Assembly: GCA_910589415.1 (NCBI GenBank)
Contig: OU342630.1
Location: forward strand, 2,542,001-2,606,000
Direction of reading: 5' to 3'
From: Malachius bipustulatus
Taxonomy: Eukaryota > Arthropoda > Insecta > Coleoptera > Melyridae
Length of the DNA stretch: 64,000 nt
The translations under genes and the position numbers were made by a program. This document shows positions 1 through 10,093 of this stretch, piece by piece. The notes under the pieces were generated by a model, which was not told the DNA's origin, ran no database searches, and was given only the letters and a program-made list of their open reading frames with translations. Numbering within the stretch: position 1 is the first letter of the stretch; each line of letters starts with the position of its first letter.

Positions 1-259
1 CCAAGTTGTTATCACAATTCGTAATTATTTCCAATGGATTTGAATCAGTGACAGGAATATCTTTGTCCAGGTTAGAACAGCAATTAATATCTCTCTGACT
101 ATTTTCTGGGTCGATAATACCCATTTTTTTATTTGCACAAGATCTATGCATCATTACAGAACACTTAGAACACTTAAAACTTTTAGGATTATTAAAATCT
201 ACCTTTTTCTTGCAATATTTGCACCTACAATTAGCAATGCTTCCATCAAAGTCAGCCAT
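1..259 (-). pseudogene. PHD-like zinc finger, N-terminus of a LINE ORF (partial)
   Basis: On the minus strand an ATG at 257-259 opens a frame running off the left edge. Within the first 60 codons it shows paired cysteines (CRCKYC), a second pair (CSKC) and an H-x2-C (HRSC), which is the spacing of a PHD/FYVE-like zinc finger. Fingers like this sit at the start of ORFs in several insect non-LTR retrotransposons, where they are thought to bind nucleic acid or protein. The frame is continuous with the upstream reverse transcriptase relic, so the two pieces read through as one chimeric frame. No host gene context supports a cellular role. Family assignment is inferred from the cysteine pattern and the neighbour. 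Confidence 0.5.
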
Positions 260-710
260 CTTGGTATAAGAAGATATGAGTGTACTGTCATCGACAAAAC
301 TGTGTATTCGATTTTTTGTTGTTTCAAGCAAATCGTTGATAAATATTATAAAGAGAGTCGGAGATAAAATGGATCCCTGAGGCACACTGGCATCGATGAA
401 AAAGGTCTCAGAAAGAACTCCATCACCTGCCACCTGTAATGAGCGATCTCCGAGATAACTAGCAAGCCACAAGCAGAATTTCTCGGGCATGCCATAAGCC
501 TGCAATTTTGCCAACAATCCATCATGCCAGACACGGTCGAAAGAAATATCAAGCCAACCCCTCAAGACTCCCCATGATGCTCGATTACGCTGTTCCACAG
601 CTCGGTGACGTAGGTGAGGAGGTCACCAGTTGACCTCTGTTTACGGAATCCGTATTGGCGGTCTCTGATTATATTAGCTCCTTCCAAATACTTTAAAAGA
701 TTTTGGTTAT
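260..710 (-). pseudogene. Jockey-like LINE reverse transcriptase fragment
   Basis: The minus strand encodes the palm region of a non-LTR reverse transcriptase. In order it shows a YGFRKQRST block, a damaged motif A (DISFDRVWH), motif B (VPQGSILSPTLFIIFINDL) and motif C (FVDD in place of the usual YADD). An in-frame stop and a frameshift lie between the first block and motif A. The endonuclease domain and the C-terminal part of the protein are missing: homology starts abruptly near 710 and ends at 260 at a zinc-finger reading frame. It is a dead 5'- and 3'-truncated copy lying inside the host RhoGEF gene in the same orientation. Jockey-superfamily assignment rests on motif style and is moderately secure. 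Confidence 0.8.
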
Positions 711-1306
711 TAGCTTTTGTCCCACCCCTCATAACGTCAAAGTCATGGGGCTCAAAGACTTCCTCACGTTGGCAGGAGAGGTCACTTTGACAAAAATGCC
801 AATTCCGAAGTTACGTCTAAATCGGGAAAGCAGAAATATTAAGGATTATAAGAAAAAAAAAAACATTTTCATTCCCCGTGGAGGGTGGTTCTTGGACAAT
901 GAGTTGGGCGTAGGGTGACAGGCAGTTGTTGTCATTAGATACAAGGCATCTCAAGAAGCGAGTTGCACGCGTTTTTTTCCTACCTGGGGGCATTAAAATG
1001 GAGATTTAAAAAGGGGGTAGTTTTTGGCCAATAGGGGGTGAATGCAACCCGAAAAAAAAAATTGCCCTACGCCATCATGTTCAGCATCCTCAAAAACAGG
1101 GTAGGAAACTGGTTTCACTGCGTCTGAAAAAATTAGGAAATTTCGGGTTTTTTTCGACTCATAGACGCCACTAATAAGGGTGTCATGAGAAGATGCAAAT
1201 ATTTTAAGTATGTGTACATGGGACTATTTAGACTGAATCCGACTATACTTAGTTTAAATTTTTAATAATAAATAAATAAAACAAAAATAATAATATGAAA
1301 ACTAAC
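711..1306. other. Intronic sequence with no recognised gene
   Basis: This AT-rich stretch lies between the LINE relic and RhoGEF exon 2. I see no convincing exon, terminal repeat or RNA gene. The DH domain would be followed by more exons in this direction, but none is visible before the window edge. Confidence 0.5.
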
Positions 1307-1493
1307 CTTTCAAACTGTTGTAGGCTTTCTCCTCGGAATCCGTATAAGTGAGCAGTTCTTGAAGAAGTAATTTGTATCTGGGGATTCTTTGAATGGGAGC
1401 AATTAACAAGGCAGACAGTTTAGATTGAACTTCTGGACGGCTTTCTTGTGCTTCGAGGAATTTCATGAATTTTGGATTAGACAGTTGGCAATT
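1307..1493 (-). CDS. RhoGEF (DH domain) exon 2
   Basis: This 187-nt minus-strand exon encodes 62 codons plus one base. It carries the C-terminal half of a Dbl-homology domain, including the diagnostic helix containing APIQRIPRYKLLLQELL. DH domains exchange GDP for GTP on Rho-family GTPases at the membrane or cytoskeleton. An acceptor (TTTTTAG) ends at 1494 and a donor (AAAG/GTTAGT) starts at 1306. The exon opens in phase 0, which matches the phase-0 donor of exon 1 at 14152, and it leaves in phase 1. The pattern MKFLEAQESRPE before the helix recalls small ARHGEF39-type exchange factors, but FGD-like relatives cannot be excluded. The expected PH-domain exons lie beyond the left edge. Confidence 0.88.
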
Positions 1494-1724
1494 CTAAAAA
1501 GGACCGACATCTTAGAAACATACACCAAAGCAATTTTACAACAAAAAAAAATAACAAGAATACAGTAAACAACAGTATAGCATGGCTTTATTCAAGTAGG
1601 CCTTTAGACAATTCAGTATACTATAACGAGACCACTCTTGAAGAATTCTGTTAGTTGTTTCTTTAACATTCCAGTTTCACCATTTCGTTTGTTTACATTT
1701 TGTTTTCATAATGGTTATAAGGCA

Positions 1725-2141
1725 ATGACAGTTTCGCGACAGTTCAACGCATGTCGGGAATGACGCATTGACGGCCGGTGTGAGTTCTGCAATCTACGAG
1801 AATGTGCCTACTGTTTCGACAGTGCGTCGGGAGACTATATAAGAGCCGCCGTGTGGCTGCGTAGCAGTAGTAGTATCTTGGACTTAAAAAGTAAAAGCTG
1901 AAGTATAGTAAGGAAGACAGAGCAGTGGTGAAGTGAAGTCTGAAGTAAGGGAGCCAGTAGCGACAGTATAGCGGATTATAAAGAATAGACAAGTGGTGTA
2001 GAATCTGTGAGTGGAGACAAGAGAACAGCTGTGTTTGATTATTTAGATTTAGAGGTTATAAGTTGTTATCTACTTGTGTTAGTCAATAAAGGAATTTTCA
2101 GACTTTAGTGGTGGTGATTTATTATTGTGAGACCCGTAACA
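1725..2141 (+). mobile_element. Solo LTR, left arm of an inverted pair
   Basis: The segment has LTR anatomy. A TATA box (CTATATAAGAG) lies at about 1834, a polyadenylation signal (AATAAA) near 2085, and the end reads GAGACCCGTAACA. An inverted, diverged and internally shortened copy follows after 55 bp. No internal retrotransposon coding sequence lies beside it. The 5' edge is approximate because the TG terminus is not certain. Confidence 0.6.
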
Positions 2142-2196
2142 ATACTTTTGTTTAATTTGCGATTATACAAATACTAGTATAGGGTGGCGACAATAT

Positions 2197-2425
2197 TGTT
2201 ACGGGTCTCACAATAATAAATCACTTCAGATTTCACTTTCACGTCCAAGATACTACTACTTCTCTAAAGCGCCGACAGCACTGCCTTTTATAGCAGTGCC
2301 GTGGATTCTGGTAAATGTCAAATCGTTCGCGAGACCACTCTAGTATTTCATAGAATGCACAACTGTCCGTCAATGTGTCATGCGTCGAATTGTCGCGAAA
2401 CTGTCGTTGTCTTTAATGAAAAGAC
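2197..2425 (-). mobile_element. Solo LTR, right arm of an inverted pair
   Basis: Reading rightwards from TGTTACGGGTCTCAC, this is the reverse complement of the LTR ending at 2141. It has its own TATA-like box (CTATAAAAGG on the minus strand) and the shared block around TTTCGCGACA. It lacks roughly 190 bp of the transcribed half present in the left copy. The two copies are clearly diverged, so this is not a recent hairpin. Confidence 0.6.
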
Positions 2426-2469
2426 CTTCCTTAAATCAATCGTCAATTCGAGCCGACCGTTTCTCTGCT

Positions 2470-2582
2470 TCCTCTCTTTTTATAAAAATCAAAAATCAAT
2501 GATTTTTATTAAAAAAATCAAAAAAATCGTGATTTTTTTGATTTATTTGATTTTTTTGATTTCTTTATTTTTTTTTAATTTC
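2470..2582. repeat. Low-complexity GATTTTTT / AAAAATC tract
   Basis: This is a degenerate alternation of AAAAATCA and GATTTTTT runs that forms an imperfect inverted low-complexity block. It has no coding content. Confidence 0.7.
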
Positions 2583-3134
2583 TAATAATGTGGTATAATC
2601 TATTTTCCGCTCTATTACGCTCTCACATCAGATATGTGAGAAGTTTTTGCTTCATATTTTCGTTAAGGCTGGCAAGTGGTCGCCACACCATGAATATTGC
2701 GTTTTTCCCTTGTAATTTTTATCTTCACTTTTGGTTTTGTTGAATTATACAATGAAAAATAACAAAATTAAATTAAAGAATTGAAACAAATTTATTTACC
2801 AGAATCAGTTAAAATTCAGAAAAGTTAGAAACATTTTTTATGAATTATACTTATGAAGAATTCTTTAGGGGGCCGAAGTATCACAAAAAGCCCCCCAAAC
2901 CCTTTCACTATTCAAGAACACATAATAAATAATAATAAAAAAGGACAAATATTCTTGTTCCTATATTGTTTATTTTTTATTTCCAAGTTCATGGTCCAGC
3001 TAAGTGAGATCAAAAGAAAGATGCAGGAGATGAAATATAATAATAGATACAATAATTGGTTGTTCCCATAATTACCTACTGCATCTATTCAAATTCAAAC
3101 TTAAAGCAGGAATACATAAATTATGATCACCCTT

Positions 3135-3400
3135 TAAAGGTTTCAAGTTTCAAAAGAAAGCAATAAAATATGTTTTCAATGTTTTCATCAATAATAATTA
3201 CTATCTGAGGTTTATGGTACCCTTCACCCTTCTATCGAGCCTTCTATATAATATGATTGTTGTTGCACCAATTAAAGTTTCTTATAGAAAATAAAAAACT
3301 CGATAAAAACATAGTATTTCTGATTTTTGATTTTAATCGTTGATTAATATAAAAAAATCACTTGATTTAAATCGTTGATTTAAATCGTTCCTTGTTTCAA
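3135..3400 (+). repeat. Dispersed repeat, copy 1 (inverted copy at 47085-47290)
   Basis: The run TTTCAAAAGAAAGCAATAAA and the following TTTTCATCAATAATAATTA, TTTATGGTACCCTTC and GATTTAAATC blocks recur in reverse orientation near 47.1-47.3 kb. The outer edge reads like GATTTAAATCACGTGATTT. It is a non-coding element, probably a nonautonomous DNA transposon, but no terminal duplication was found. Confidence 0.55.
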
Positions 3401-3567
3401 AACAAACGAAATAGAACCTAAACTAATAAACTTCTACATATAATAAAATAAAATCGGGGAGTCTATTAATCATAAATGTAGCGTCAAATAAATATTCCTA
3501 GGTGCTATTGTTTAATTATAAAGAATTTTCTTGCAAAAAAATAAATCTTTATTTCGAAATGTTACAG

Positions 3568-4147
3568 TACATCTTCAGTTTCCAAGTTATTAAGGCGAGT
3601 TACGTTTTCATTGGGCCAGCCTGTATGTAAGCAAAACCCAAAATGTTGGATATCGTTGTAAAGAGAATTCAAGTAGCTTTCAAATGATGTATCACTCGAT
3701 AGCTGTTCCCTATGATGATAAGCAAAGGGGTAGCTACCCCTGCCAAGGGGGTGAACTTGGGTACTTAAATTTGTCACGAAAATATACCTACTTTGATTAC
3801 AAAATCGACCTGTTTCGGCGTTTTTCGCGTACATCTTCAGTTTTCAAGTTATTTGGGCGAGTTACGTTATCGTTGGGCCACCCTGTATGTAAGCGAAACC
3901 CAAATTGTTGGATATCGTTGTAAAGAGAATTCAAGTAGCTTTCAAATGATGTATCACTCGATAGCTGTTCCCTGTGATGATAAGCAAAGGGGTAGCTACC
4001 CCTGCCAAGGGGGTAAACTTGGGTAGTTAAATTTGTCACGAAAATATGTCCCCCTTGATAACAAAATCGACCTATTTCGGCATTTTTCGCATACATCTTC
4101 ACTTTCCAAACTATTAGGCTTGTTACCTTTTCGATGGCCCACCCTGT
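3568..4147. repeat. 262-bp tandem repeat, about 2.2 units
   Basis: Units start at 3568, 3830 and 4092, each with a TACATCTTCA(G/C)TTT opening. The period is 262 bp and the third unit stops after 56 bp. Each unit carries a palindromic GGTAGCTACCCC block and a GGCC(A/C)(A/G)CCTGTAT motif of the kind found at many element ends in this window. The array abuts the truncated gypsy pol at 4148. Open frames through the units change with every copy and are not genes. Confidence 0.85.
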
Positions 4148-5229
4148 ATAATCTCTTGAAGCAAAATGCTCAATTCATTTGGAGCAGTGACTGTGAGAAT
4201 TCATTTAACAATATTAAAAACATCATCGCCTCAGATCAAAGCCTTACATTCTTTGACCCTGGTCTACCTGTAATAGTCACTTGTGATGCCTCTGAAAAGG
4301 GAATTGCAGCAGTTTTAAGCCATATAATGCCAGATGGAAATGAGAAAATAGTTTCCTGTGTATCACGAACTTACACTAAAGCTTAATCTAACTATGCAAC
4401 AGTCCACAAGGAAAGCTTAGCTTGTTTTTTTGGTGTCAAGAAATTTCAAAATTACTTATATGGCATAAAATTCACATTAAAAACAGACCAGAAGGCGTTA
4501 CTTAATTACTTTCAATATTTGGTGAAAACAAAGATATCAATCAAATGTATGCAAACCGACTAAAGCGTTACGCTTTATATTTAGCAAATTTCGATTATAA
4601 AATAATACATATTAAAGGTAAGGATAATGTGATTGCTGATTGTTTCTCACGTCTCCCCAAACAAAACAACGAACAAATAGACAATGATTGGGATGATAAA
4701 ATCCTTTTCGCTAGGTTATCAAATGAAGTTCTTAATAACCATCACATTATCAGCGAAATTAAAAAGGATGAAGTCATAAATCAAGTAATGAAATTTATGA
4801 GGACCCGTTGGCCCCCGCAATATAAAATTCCAAACAAAATTAAGCCATATTACAACAAGCGATTGCATTTAAATATAGCAAATGCTTATTTTATGGGCAC
4901 CGAATTGTTATTCCAACCTCATTAGAACACAACATCTTAGAGGAGTTTCACAACACTCATCAAGGTATGGTACGCACCAAATCACTAGCAAGGTCATATG
5001 ACTGGTTCCCGAGCATTGATAGGAAAATTGAGAACATGATTTCCTCATGTAAAAGTTTCTTGCTAACGAAGCCCAATCCGCCAAAAGTTGTCGCATCCTG
5101 ACCTGTGGCAACGTCCCCATTTCAAATTGTACATATTGATCATTTTGTTCTGAACGACAAACAATTCTTAATCTTGATCGATTCTTTTACCAAATGGATA
5201 GAAGTTGGGATCATAACTAATATTATACA
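4148..5229 (+). pseudogene. Ty3/gypsy pol relic: RNase H to integrase
   Basis: Frames interrupted by several stops encode the end of a gypsy reverse transcriptase and then RNase H (TCDASEKGIAAVLSHIMPDG, followed by a VHKESLACFFGVKKFQNYLYG block). The HIKGKDNVIADCFSRLP linker, a damaged zinc-binding region and the start of the integrase core (VHIDHF, IDSFTKWIEV) come next. Protease and most of the reverse transcriptase are missing, because the element is cut on the left by the tandem repeat. The integrase frame is interrupted at about 5230 by a LINE and resumes at 6436. The element is long dead. Confidence 0.85.
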
Positions 5230-6399
5230 ATCATACAATCATAGCTAAATCGGGAGTTCCACAAGGGTCAAATCTTGGACCCCTGCTTTTCAATGTTTTT
5301 GTCAACGATATCGCCGAATGGGTTAATTGCGGAATTTTAATGTATGCAGACGATGTTAAAATTTTCCAGAGAATAAACTCTGCAGAAGACTGTGGCAGAT
5401 TACAGGAGAGCTTAAGCCATATCTCTGAGTGGTGCATCAGAAACAGATTACATCTCAACATTGATAAGTGCAGAACTATGACATTTACAAAGAAATTAAA
5501 TATTATAAAGGCACAATATGAATTAAGTGGCAGTGCACTGTCAAGGTGTACAAATGTGAGAGACTTGGGGGTGTTATTCGACAGCAGACTGAGTTTCTGT
5601 GATCATATTACGAACACTGTATCTTCGGCAAATAGGATGTATGGGTTTCTGTGTCGCAATAGCCGATATTTCTCTAGCATAGAAACAATAAAAACAATAT
5701 TCTCTGCGTTTGTGCGTTCCAAGTTGGAATATGCTGTCCTGGTCTGGAATCCGATTTATGCATGCTATGAAGATTCGATAGAGAGAGTCCAGCGAAAAAT
5801 GTTGAAGTACCTGTGGTACAAAAGCACAGGTGTATACCCGCCAAGGGGATTTTCTAATACTGTTTTGTTCGAGGTTTTGTTGGACAGGTTTGACTTGCAG
5901 TCGCTGTCCACAAGACGAAGGAATATCAGTCTCAAGTTTCTGTATAATTTGTTGCATAATAGATTGGACTGTTCCTTTTTGCTGAGTCAGTTGAAATTTG
6001 TAGTTCCGAAAAGGGAGACTAGGAGTAAGCTTACATTCTATATAGAAACACCTAGAACGAACGTAATGATGAGATCTCCAGTGGAAGTAATGTGCAGAAA
6101 TTACAACGTGTTGAAGGACTGTGACATATTTGCGAATACACTGGGCCAACTGTTGAATTGCGGGAGGGATATAACGTCTTAAATATAATCTTATGTTGGT
6201 TCAGTAATCAGAGTTGTAATAAATGTGTGAGATTAATAAGAAGTGTAAGCTGGCTCGCTGTGGCTGATGTTAATTTACTGCACGATACCTGAGCGAACTA
6301 GTAGATCAATAAATAAATGATAAATGTGAATTTAAGATTGTAGATGAAGTAAGATATTGTTCTGTTATTGGTATTTTTTGTGTACTGTTGAACAATAAA

Positions 6400-6434
<35 letters not shown>
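5230..6434 (+). mobile_element. 5'-truncated jockey/CR1-like LINE inserted in gypsy integrase
   Basis: The insert starts inside motif B of a non-LTR reverse transcriptase (SGVPQGSNLGPLLFNVFVND). It continues through an intact 280-codon frame from 5340 to 6182 with motif C (YADDV) and the C-terminal thumb and connection region (DLGVLFDSRLSF, VRSKLEYAVLVWNP). The coding region ends with TAA at 6180-6182. It is followed by a short 3' UTR, an AATAAA signal and an (ATT)n tail at 6402-6434. Integrase sequence of the host gypsy resumes directly after the tail. The 5' truncation and microsatellite tail are typical of LINE insertion. No clear target-site duplication is visible. Confidence 0.88.
6402..6434 (+). 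repeat. (ATT)n microsatellite tail of LINE
   Basis: About ten ATT units form the 3' tail of the LINE and mark its junction with the gypsy integrase. Confidence 0.9.
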
Positions 6435-7240
6435 GATCGGACAGTACAATTGAAAAACTTCGCGAATGGATGGCTAGATTTGGAATACCAAATACAGTTG
6501 TATCAGACAACGGTCCATCTCTCGTTTCAGAAGAGATTGAACAATTTTTTTCAAATAATAAAATTAAGCACCTCACAATTCCGCCATACAATTCTCAAAG
6601 CAACGGCATGGTAGAAAACGCAGTTCGAATAATTAAACTTAAATTAAAATCAGAACTAAAGGACCCCAACAACCGTTCGTATTCATTAAATTCTATCTTG
6701 AGTAGGATACTCTTTATGTACCGCAACACGAACCACGCTATTACCAAAGCCTCACCTGCAAAACTAATGTTTAATCGAGATTTAAAGACTAAATTCGAAT
6801 CACTTTTTAAGCCTTCGACTCACTCACTCGTTAACACAGAGATAAATTGAAACCAGAACATTCAACACAAACGACAGCGTTATTATTCGAGCTTATAATT
6901 CCAAATCTAAATGGATTAATGCCATAATTATTAAAAAAATTGGTACAGGTATTTATTTGTGTCAAACTAGTGACGGTAAACTATATAGGAGACACGTTAA
7001 TCAAATAAAGTTGGTGGATTGACCGGTACAGATGTATTCAGTAATCAACCACTGTCATCCCCTTGCGACTTGGCATCTGATTTCAGCAGGATTGTACCTG
7101 CCGAACGTAGCAACGGCGGTCATACTAATAGTAGTTGTCAGGTCCCTGGCTCATTAGTCATTATCAAACCACAGATATGGATTATGTTCTTTCGCCACCT
7201 GTAAATATCTCAGATAATGGACAACTTGTAAATAATCGTA
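6435..7240 (+). pseudogene. Ty3/gypsy integrase relic, second part
   Basis: The reading frame resumes as the catalytic core of a retroviral-type integrase. It contains MARFGIPNTVVSDNGPSL with the second catalytic Asp, then PPYNSQSNGMVE with the catalytic Glu. A decayed C-terminal domain runs to about 7200 (GDGKLYRRHVNQIKLV-like). Together with 5106-5229 it forms one integrase gene split by the LINE. Sequence continues after the TIR element, at 9435. Confidence 0.85.
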
Positions 7241-7242
7241 TA

Positions 7243-9434
7243 CAGTGCGTGAGAAAAGTAAGGAATAAATTCGATAAAACGGAGAGGGCTGTTGTTTTGA
7301 AAAAATAAAAAAACAGGTCGATTTTGTTTTTGAGTTGTTCAACTTTTGACATAATATTGGGGTATACAGGGTGATGCGCGAAAAAGTGGTGACGTCATCG
7401 CTATTTTTTTTAAATGACAACCCTTATTTTTTATTCCATTTTTTGATACTTCATTTAATTGCCAATACGGTAATGTAAACATTTTGTAACCTTAAACGAC
7501 GAAATTTCTGTGAAAATAACTTAATTTGGAGAGATTCAATTCAATAGACTGTAACATGCTAGATTACATGTTCCAGTTTTTCCTTTTGTTCTTGTTTGAG
7601 TGTGGTTTGTTCAAATTTAAATTGTTTCCCGGTACAGTATTTTCAGTATTTTGAGTTGCCTACCGACTCTGTCCATACTATTCTATCTTCGCGTTCGCTT
7701 GCCTTCGGCGACGGTCGTAGTCCGCCGCGATGGTTATCTCTTTAATATCATAACTGGTGAATCGAGTCTTTTCCTTTACCGCTCGAGCTGGAAACCACAT
7801 CTTCCACGCTACGAGTTGATTTTTCTGCGAATTACCTAATGCATGGGTACCTAAAACTTATTTAATTAATTTAAACCTTTTTGTTAGTTCACCTCGATTG
7901 CCTGGTAAGTCTTTACTTGTTGGAATTTATCTCAATTAGCAATTAATAACTTATTATTTGTGGCGGTGCCTGCGATCGTGTTTAAAATTACATTTGTTTT
8001 ATCTGCTTAAAGCTGATTGTCGATTTTGACATGCATTCCTGTAATAATTATTGTTAAGTACAGTATTGTTTTTACATCATTATTATTATAAATTATAATA
8101 AAGTTCAATTCGGAAATGAATTAAATTCTGCAGGAATTGTCAGGATCGAGAATTAGTCTAATTAAACGCGACTCTAAGACTGTGTATTTTCAGCATTTTA
8201 TCAAGTACCGAAGTTCTACTTATATCAAGAATTTTTGTTTTCTTCTGAAATGGCATTTTTCCTGAAACTCCGTGATTTATCTACAAGCAAGATTAACCGA
8301 GCGGGCTAAAATTTTATCCCCTCAATATTATACGCAACCGGCGTTCATCCCGTACAAGGTCACGGTAGTTGGCAGTGTTACAACGCGGACTTGCAGATAA
8401 GCGGACCATTCCATTCAACACCAGAGGGGAAGACGCTTGACTCGAGTTAAGTTTTTGTCCATTTTTATCACTACTGAACGCTTCAACTATATAGTCGATT
8501 TTTCTATCTCTACCTACCATCTCGTACTCCAACGCAATAATATCCCGATATTTCACAGACGACTTTCAATATTTTTTATTCACTTCAAGTTAATTTTTCC
8601 TGTCAATTCAATTCATTTTGGGGGTTAATATTCAGGGTGGATAGTTTTTTAATTTTCTGGGAAGGGTTATTGTTCGGATTATTCTAAATTCATAGGGTTG
8701 TTAATATTTTTTTTAATGTTTAAATTCTTAATTAATTGTTGAAGAATTATTGTATCTTTGTAGACATTTAAATCTGTTGGGCTTTCTTTACATTTAAATT
8801 CTAGTTTAAACAATTGTAAGGTGTAATAAATTCAACATTTCCATTTTAATGTATTTGTCATCTGTAAATAAATTGTAAATTTATTCTCGCTCTCTGATTA
8901 CTTGCTTTCCTAGCCCTCTTGCAATCTCCACCCACGAGTTTTGGAGTTAGTGCTGTCTGAGCTAGCCTAGCTTCCATTTGAATCCCAAATACGGGATTTT
9001 AAAGGTTATAAGACAGATTTAATAGATTTAATTTAATTTAATTTAACAGATTTAATTTAATAGACTTAATTTAATAGACAGATCTTATAAAATTACCATG
9101 GAAACAGTCATTTTTATTTTTTTTTTTTTTATTTTTATTGTTCCGATTTTCACATCAGTAAAAAATGCACAATTTCCTTATTTAAGGTTACAAAATGATT
9201 ACATTGCCGTATTGGCAATTGAATGAAGTATCAACAAATGGAATAAAAAATAAGGGTTGCCATTTAAAAATAATGCCGATGACGTCACCACTTTTTCTCG
9301 CATCGCCCTGTATACCCCAATATTATGTCAAAAGTTGAACAACTCAAAAACAAAATCGACCTGTTTTTTTATTTTTTCAAAACAACAGCCCTCTCCGTTT
9401 TATCGAATTTATTCCTTAATTTTCTCGCGCACTG
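7243..9434. mobile_element. TIR transposon (CAGTGCGCGAG family), copy 1, inserted in gypsy
   Basis: The element opens with CAGTGCGTGAGAAAAGTAAG and closes with the reverse complement, ending GCGCACTG. It has long terminal inverted repeats of roughly 230 bp and is flanked by TA on both sides. It separates the gypsy integrase from its C-terminal tail. No transposase is visible. Related copies are a truncated one at 47305-47826 and a 316-bp derivative at 63186-63501. Comparison with the 47 kb copy shows that 7550-9010 is a later insertion. The superfamily is uncertain: the two-base flank is compatible with several families. Confidence 0.85.
7550..9010. mobile_element. 1461-bp insertion with 4-bp target duplication (solo-LTR candidate)
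   Basis: The related element at 47305 runs straight through this position without the intervening sequence. Here the insert begins TGTAACATGC, ends AAAGGTTATA and is flanked by AGAC at 7546-7549 and 9011-9014. A 4-bp duplication and TG-type start fit an LTR retrotransposon remnant, and AATAAA-type signals occur near its right end. The 3' terminus is TA rather than CA and no coding region was recognised. Another class is possible. Confidence 0.6.
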
Positions 9435-9682
9435 TATATGATAGCTCTAATACTCCGAATGTAAACATAACCAATAATTTAGTTGAAAATGATCCCTCAG
9501 AAAGAGCACATGACGAATATGTAAAGGATCAACCTTCAGCCCGTGAATTGTTGGAAATCATTGGTCTACCAGAAGACTTCTTTAATACAGCTGATAGCAA
9601 TTCACCGACTGAAGACGATCCTATAGATAGGCCCAAACGAAATAGGCGTAAACCTACTAGATACGAAGACTTTTTACCATAA
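9435..9682 (+). pseudogene. Ty3/gypsy pol C-terminal tail
   Basis: Immediately after the TIR element the frame encodes an acidic stretch ending in RPKRNRRKPTRYEDFLP and a stop at 9680-9682. This is the usual basic C-terminal end of gypsy-class pol proteins. It is the continuation of the integrase gene broken at 7241. Confidence 0.75.
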
Positions 9683-9723
9683 ATTTTACTTTGTTATTTA
9701 CTAAGAATTTGATGAGGGAGATA

Positions 9724-9910
9724 TGACATGTATTAGCTCTAGGATACTATGTTAGCTCTAAGGTCGCATGTTACACATGCGTGGTCATGCGCATCCTCCA
9801 GGGCACAGCGTCCCTCGCCATTCCCATGGTTCTCCACACAACCAAGTAGGTACCACAATAAATTATAATCAATCATTATAGTAACAACGTGTCTAATTAA
9901 TCACTTCACA
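9724..9910 (+). mobile_element. Probable 3' LTR of the first gypsy element
   Basis: A purine-rich GATGAGGGAGATA tract precedes TGACATG, and a polyadenylation signal (AATAAATTATAA) follows about 135 bp later. The segment closes near CACTTCACA, giving TG...CA ends of about 187 bp. There is no 5' LTR in the window to compare, so the right edge is approximate. Confidence 0.5.
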
Positions 9911-9928
9911 ATCCTGCTCACATATACA

Positions 9929-10093
9929 GGGTGTAGTAACCTGTTAATATTTTAAGTTACCTTTGAAGTTGTTTATAAAAAGTCAGTTGTTTTTCAGTAA
10001 TTAAAAAAGTCAGATTAATGTAATTCCAAGTTCTGTATTATTATTAATTTTCAAAGTTAAGCATTATACATTCGATAGCACTTCAATCACAAC
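9929..10093. repeat. Single end of an ACAGGGTG-type element
   Basis: TACAGGGTGTAGTAACC opens an AT-rich stretch that resembles the ends of neighbouring TIR elements. Its partner end was not found. Confidence 0.35.

Noticed and set aside
3684..4102. Overlapping open frames on both strands through the 3.6-4.1 kb repeat
   Set aside because: They follow the tandem units, shift frame between copies and show no domain or codon bias.
5573..6149. A 191-codon minus-strand frame across the LINE
   Set aside because: It is antisense to the clearly coding reverse transcriptase C-terminus on the plus strand.
7243..9434. Assignment of the CAGTGCGCGAG family to CACTA/EnSpm
   Set aside because: The termini are CAGTG rather than CACTA/CACTG and the duplication is two bases (TA or TT). 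The evidence is insufficient.
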